From Paramoeba atlantica (taxonomy: Eukaryota; Discosea): DNA of 64,000 bases. Below the pieces are notes generated by a model. That model was given only the letters and a program-made list of their open reading frames with translations. It was not told the origin of the DNA and ran no database searches. The position numbers and the translations under genes were made by a program. Of this stretch, positions 59,001 through 64,000 are shown piece by piece. The DNA is taken from NCBI GenBank assembly GCA_977017575.1, contig CDRNVI010000190.1:119440-183439 (forward strand). Reading direction: 5' to 3'. Position 1 is the first letter of the stretch. The number at the start of each line of letters is the position of its first letter.

Positions 59001-62000
59001 AGACAAATGAAGAAGGGTTACTTGTCATTCCAGGTGAAGGTATTTGGGAACCAACAGTTATTGACTCGTGTGTAATTGGTGGTACTATCAAAGAAGATCA
59101 ACCGAATTATTGTACTTTTATTTTACCTCAGTATGGACGATTTTTAGTTGGTGGTCTTATGTATGATCGAAATGATCGTCCCATTCACACTTTATACCCT
59201 GTTGGTTTGACAGAATCAGAGTGGCACAACCAGCCATTTTATGGATTTGGAGCCTTTACTCAAAAGAAAGATCGAGAAGGAGCATATCGCATGGGAGAAA
59301 CAGCTCAAATATCATTTTATTGCCCCTATCGAAATGCACGAACTCTTGCTCTATTTGGTCATGACTATGAGACAGTACGAGATGAACAAACTTCAGTTGT
59401 TGATCATTTGGTTGTTGATGGTCCTCGTTTGGTGACTCTTTCAATTCCAGTAAATGAACACTGCCGATCTGGATGTGAGGTCTCGATTGTGACTTATCGC
59501 CCCCGAAGCCCACTTGTGAATGAAGGTGTTTCTTTTATTCATTCTCAACTCTATGATCCTTCTGCACCAGCATCCCATAGTCTTTCTGTGAGTTTGGAGG
59601 TGGAGGTTGATGCGAAATTAAATGTGGATGTTCAGGTTTCACCTCCGATTGCAGAGCCTGGTGCTTCTTCAGTTGTGAAAGTGACAGTAACGGATGAGTC
59701 TACTTCCAATCCAGTCGATTCTGTTGAAGTTTGTGTGTTTGCTGTTCATCGTGCTTGGCTTGATCTCTTTCTCCCTGCTCAGCTTACAGGATTATTCAAT
59801 CTTCCAAGAGATCTCAGATATCTCCCATCCTCAACAATTTCAACATTTGCAACAATGTCTCAACTTTCTTCTCTTGAAGGGTATTTGGCATCAATTGAAA
59901 AATTTACCAAAGTCATGAGGGACGATGCGTGGTTTTCTCCTTCATGGAACCTTCAGCCTGTTCGTTGGCAAAAGGACTCAGTTGATATGACCGAAGATGA
60001 ACTCCATCGACTTTTTACCACTCGAATTTCGATGTTCCCAAATGATTGGGGTTTTCGAATGAATTGGCAAGAAGACACGATGTACGCTCCTATGAGTTTT
60101 GGTGGTGGCGGGCCTGAGTTTGAGTCAGCAGGTGCAGATAATTCCTTTCAGAAAGGTGCGCAACCAGGACCCAATCCATCAGATGATGGGTCAAACCCTT
60201 CATCTTCCTCTTCTGAAACTTTGACAGTCAGAACTGACTTTGTGATTACTGAACTGCACCAGATGTCTGCTTTGACAGATGCAAGTGGGTCTGTTTCTTT
60301 ACCATTCCAAACTTCCGATTTACTTGGGTCTTATGCAATTATGGCCTTTGCTGCAGCAAATGATGGGACACGTTTTGGGCAGTATCCTGCTCAGCCAAAA
60401 GAAGATCCTGTTGAACAAATCGTTCGGCCTTTCATTGGGAGTGTAACACCAAATTTGCCTCGAGGATTACATGTAGGAGATAGTGTGGCACTTGGAGCAG
60501 TTTTGACTACATTTTCTTCAGGTGTTGAGGATGCGTATCTTAAAAACACTTTTACTGTACGATTAGAAGTTGATTGTGAGCTCATTGCATTCGAAGGAGA
60601 GAGTGAGAAAACATTTTTGATGTCCTTGATTGATCCTCCAAAGGAAGTTTTGTTTAATGTTAAAGCGCTGGTAACTGCTTTTTTTATTTGTTGTTCTCTT
60701 TTTTATTTTTTCCTCAAAAGTAGATTTTTCAGGGGGCTGGAGATGCTGCAATCAAAATTTCTTTGTGGAGAGCAACAAGTTCAGGTTTTGTGGAAGTAGA
60801 CGCATTTCAAACCACTCTCTCCATTTTTGGATGTTGTCAGCCTGTCCTCCTTTCTTCCTCTGTTCTTCTCAATGCTCAAAATACAGGTTCCAGAGAGCTT
60901 ATCTCTCTTCTCTTTTTTTAACAAATAACCTTGTATTGAATTACCCTTTTTAGATATGTATTTACCATACACAGAGGGCTTACAAATTCCAGGAGCTGCC
61001 CCTCATTCAGGATCACTCATTTTAACAGCTGGGGTTGGTTACTTACCAACAGTCACAGCTTTATCAGTTTCTACTTTTGGCAAAGAATCGAAAGATGACC
61101 GCTATCGATATTCTCTTCATCTTCTCTCGCAATTGGTACCTTGGCCCGCTCTTTCACACTATCAAAATTCGGGAGAGGCAAATCCAACATATGTTCATGC
61201 GAAGAGAGCGCACAAGAGAGCGTTGGAGTTATTATCAGTGGCCACAGACCCGAAGTATGGTTTGCAACCCACTCTGATTACTCGGTGAGTCATTCTTTGC
61301 GGAGTTTTTTTGATTATTTTAAGACTCTTATTTGTTTATTCTCTTCTGTGAGCACTAAAATTGAAAATGATTTCTGTCTTTCAGATATCCATCCTATCAA
61401 GTCACTTTGAATGCAATGGCAGTTTACATTAGTAATCGCTCCGAATCTCTCCTTGGACCAGAAGGAGCAACTCCTTCCTCTCTTTTAAACACTTGGAAGA
61501 AATCAATTGAAGATGGATTATATGATTCTGGTCGTCGAGGCAGTTCGGGATGGTCATGTGACGTTCTCGCTATCTCTTATTTGGCACTTGGAAAGAATTG
61601 GTCTCCTCATCAATTTGCTGGTATGAATTGTGACTTGATCTATTGTTTTTGAATCTTTTAGATAATTGACCAACTTTTTACTTTTATTTAGATACATTGT
61701 CAATGAGGTATTTGGACAGTATCATTGACCAGTGCAGCTCGACTGGAAAAGCGTACAGAGCTTTGACGGATCTCTACTCCAATCCAACTCCTTCTCGTTT
61801 TGTTGATCGCATTTTAAATTTTCTTCTCTCTGAAATTCGCGTATCTGGTCGCCTTGGTTATGTTGGGACAGATCGATACCTTGATGTGACTGGATCTGTT
61901 ATTTCTCTGGAAGCTCTTGTCTGGTTTTATTTTTTTTCTTTAATTTTTTTTCCTTTGCTTTTAGTTTTTGTTCTTTTTTAAAATGAAACGAATTTTTTCA

Positions 62001-63437
62001 AATTCATTGATTGGTTGAATAGGGGAGGAAAGATCCATTCACAAATAGTCGGAAAGTTGGCTGCGTTTGTTGGACAAGGAAATGATGATAGTGAATCATC
62101 TGCCATCCACCATGCTCGTTCTTATGGGTTTGGTGATCAACAAATTGCTTATTCTCTTTTAGCATTGTCTTCTTTTGATTCGTTAAGGTTCCATTCCCTC
62201 CTTTTTGCTTGTTCTTTTTTTGTTTTTCGCTCATCAAAAATCCACAGTGGATCTGCTCAACCAAACTGTCAGTTCCAAATGGCATGTGGCAACTCTATCT
62301 TACTCTCTGGTTCATTTATGGGATCTCAAACGGAGAATGTTCTCTCTTCTTCAACTCCTTTTGATCATCTTTCTGGGAATGAAGTTAAAACTTGGTTAAA
62401 TGGGAGTGGAGCATTAAATATTATGTCTTCTTTGTCTTTTGTCCCTGACCAACCTGTAACTGTTGCTGTTGACTTTGGCATTCGTGTGGAGAAAGTGATT
62501 AAGGTTTTGGTTTAAATTATTCTTTTTTCACAAAATATACCAAACAAGAAAACTTTTATGTTAAGACTTTCTCTCTTTCTTTCTCTCTCTCTTTCTCTTT
62601 GATTTAGATGTTAAATCATACAACTGGTGTTGGATCTGGGACACCAGTCACAAAACTCCGAAGAGGAGATACTGTGGAAGTAACGATCCAAATCTGGACT
62701 CCTGATGATTACCAGAATGTTTATGTGAAAGATCCACTTCCTGGTTTATTTTTTTTATTTCTTTCTATTTTTTCTCTTTTCTCTTTCTCCCTCTTCTCTC
62801 TTTCTCTTCTCTTCTCTTCCCAATTCTGAAAAAACCCAATTCTGAAAAAATCTCTTTTTCAGGGGGACTTGAGGGACTTGATGATAATCTTGATGACCCA
62901 ACACCCTCTCCAATGTTACCTTGGCAGAAAATCTCGTACTGGTACAATTACTTTTCTGAACGTCAATTTTTCAGTGTAAGTCTTTCATTTTTTTATTTGT
63001 TTCGTTCAAAAATTAACATTAGAAATTTTTTTTGTGGGTTTGTTGATTTTTTTTTATCTGTAAAATAGAGTTCTGTTGAATTTTATGCATCTTATCTTCC
63101 TGCTGGGACTCATACGATCACTTACAAAGCAATTGCTGTAACTCGAGGTTTCTTTTTTTTTTTTTTGAAAATATTTTGATTTTATTTTTTTAATCTTTTC
63201 TCCATTTTAATAGGAGAGTATCTTGTACCATCGACAAGAGCCTATCTTCTTCTTTCTCCAGAGGTATTTGGGTTGACAGAGAGTGGTTCACTTGAAGTTG
63301 AAGGGAAAGAAACCTCTGTTAATCCCCCAGATTCAAACCATTGTCTTTATGTGAAGGAAGAAGATGGTTCTCAAATCTTTTTGCCAGTCCCACCAAAAGG
63401 AGGATGGGAAGCTCTTTGGGATCCTTTGAGTATTTAA
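56042..63437 (+). CDS. Large secreted alpha-2-macroglobulin-like protein
   Basis: Eleven exons join in phase to 2184 residues: one of 4.6 kb (56042-60670), then ten short ones from 60733 to 63437. A signal peptide is seen (RSLLLLGLVLWIGVSSS). An N-terminal Ig-like part (WDTITVVFNRPVLPLGG, IRSYSFTTESL) resembles the Big_5-type domains of bacterial macroglobulins. The MG2 hallmark is DRHVYRPGDPIYLKGYIRQP. LPFQTSDLLGSYAIMAFAAA and RGLHVGDSVALGAVLTTFSS mark the later macroglobulin and bait-side region. Helical-toroid sequence follows in the short exons (LLNTWKKSIEDGLYDSGRRG, GSSGWSCDVLAISYLALGK). No CxEQ thioester motif is visible, so trapping would be non-covalent, as in the bacterial YfaS type. 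Protease inhibition at the surface or outside the cell is inferred. Introns crowd the 3' third only. Confidence 0.87.
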
Positions 63438-63440
63438 TAT

Positions 63441-63454
63441 TTTGTTTTGTTTTG

Positions 63455-63482
<28 letters not shown>
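63441..63482. repeat. (TTTTG)n microsatellite
   Basis: About eight perfect copies of TTTTG directly after the stop codon of the alpha-2-macroglobulin-like gene. Confidence 0.9.
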
Positions 63483-63486
<4 letters not shown>

Positions 63487-63626
63487 GTGTTGTCAACCGT
63501 CCAAAAAATTATTTTTTCTTCAAATGAAAGATTGTCCCAAAATATAATTATTCATCTTCAAAATCTTTTGTTTTTCGGCTTAAGCTTTTACTTGTCAGTT
63601 TTGAACTCTTCCCAGAGCTCTTAAAA

Positions 63627-64000
63627 CTATTTTTCTTTCTTTGCTGGTTTGAGATTAGGCTGTGCATCATGAAAGAATTGATCACTCTCTGGAAAAACCT
63701 TTGTTGGAGCGGACCCAGCTCCAAACCCCCAAACACAGCCTCTTTCTTCCAATCTCAATCTTTTCGCCATTTTCTCTTTCAAGAGAAACTCATCTTCCAC
63801 CTCTCTCCCAGAAACAAGCAGAAACACAGCCGCGCCCTCAATCCCACCAAGACTTGAAATACTCTTTTCAAATGAATTCATTGCTGTTTCAAAGCGACCC
63901 TCGCTTTGAGAAATGGAAGCCAATGTGAATAAAAGAGCCCCTTGGCAATCTTTGAAATGAGAAATCAGATCCGTATAGACAAAACTCGAACTCTTGGAAC
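63627..64000 (-). CDS. Unknown small protein, paralogue of the gene at 37150 (5' end outside)
   Basis: An open frame from the right edge to the stop at 63627. It reads SFVYTDLISHFKDCQGALLF, then SLGGIEGAAVF, LRLEERGCVWGFGAGS and finally LKPAKKEK. The same landmarks in the same order occur in the 147-residue plus-strand gene at 37150. Identity is strong in the C-terminal block and weak elsewhere, apart from hydrophobic positions. The start lies beyond the window. Function unknown. Confidence 0.75.
   Translation of the reverse strand, partial: SKSSSFVYTDLISHFKDCQGALLFTLASISQSEGRFETAMNSFEKSISSLGGIEGAAVFLLVSGREVEDEFLLKEKMAKRLRLEERGCVWGFGAGSAPTKVFPESDQFFHDAQPNLKPAKKEK

Overview
The window is nuclear DNA from a free-living unicellular eukaryote with a compact, AT-rich genome. 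Genes sit on both strands, a few hundred bases apart, often as head-to-head pairs sharing a promoter of 100-250 bp. Introns are short (mostly 50-120 bp), many starting GT plus a run of T. The gene content is eukaryotic core (Rab, delta-COP, ATR, NDR kinase, proteasome Rpn6, NHP2, PYM) plus protist-type genes: an actin-fragmin-kinase-like protein, a plant-type secreted LRR protein, an EGF/beta-sandwich surface protein and a thioester-less alpha-2-macroglobulin. The kinase family was first described in Physarum, so an amoebozoan or similar protist is possible, but I cannot fix the lineage.

Layout. 1-11.8 kb: an unrecognised gene running off the left edge, a Rab8-like GTPase, a LITAF-domain protein, delta-COP, a decayed gene, PYM, and a myotubularin with an N-terminal extension containing ubiquitin-like folds. 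11.9-33.2 kb: ATR kinase, the actin-fragmin-kinase-like gene, NHP2, Rpn6, an NDR kinase with an EF-hand-like loop in its tail, and a MAPKBP1/WDR62-type WD40 protein. 33.4-39.1 kb: a small SET protein with a Cys/His zinc-finger tail, a broken and an intact copy of the EGF/beta-sandwich gene, a small unknown gene with a paralogue at the right edge, a 66-residue predicted membrane protein and an intronless methyltransferase. 39.4-48.4 kb: three ankyrin-repeat genes on the minus strand, built from 99-bp phase 0-0 exons that each encode one 33-residue repeat, with inverted fragments between them and an LRR gene inside the cluster. 48.6-48.7 kb: a 20-bp tandem repeat ending in a perfect palindrome. 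48.8-55.8 kb: a many-exon DH-PH Rho GEF whose introns are full of microsatellites. 56.0-63.4 kb: the alpha-2-macroglobulin-like gene, then the paralogue running off the right edge.

Functionally the genes fall into membrane traffic and phosphoinositide control (Rab, LITAF, delta-COP, myotubularin), genome and RNA maintenance (ATR, NHP2, PYM), cytoskeleton and growth signalling (actin-fragmin kinase, NDR, WDR62-like, Rho GEF) and cell-surface or secreted proteins (EGF/beta-sandwich, LRR, alpha-2-macroglobulin). No tRNA, rRNA, LTR element, LINE or DNA transposon was recognised.
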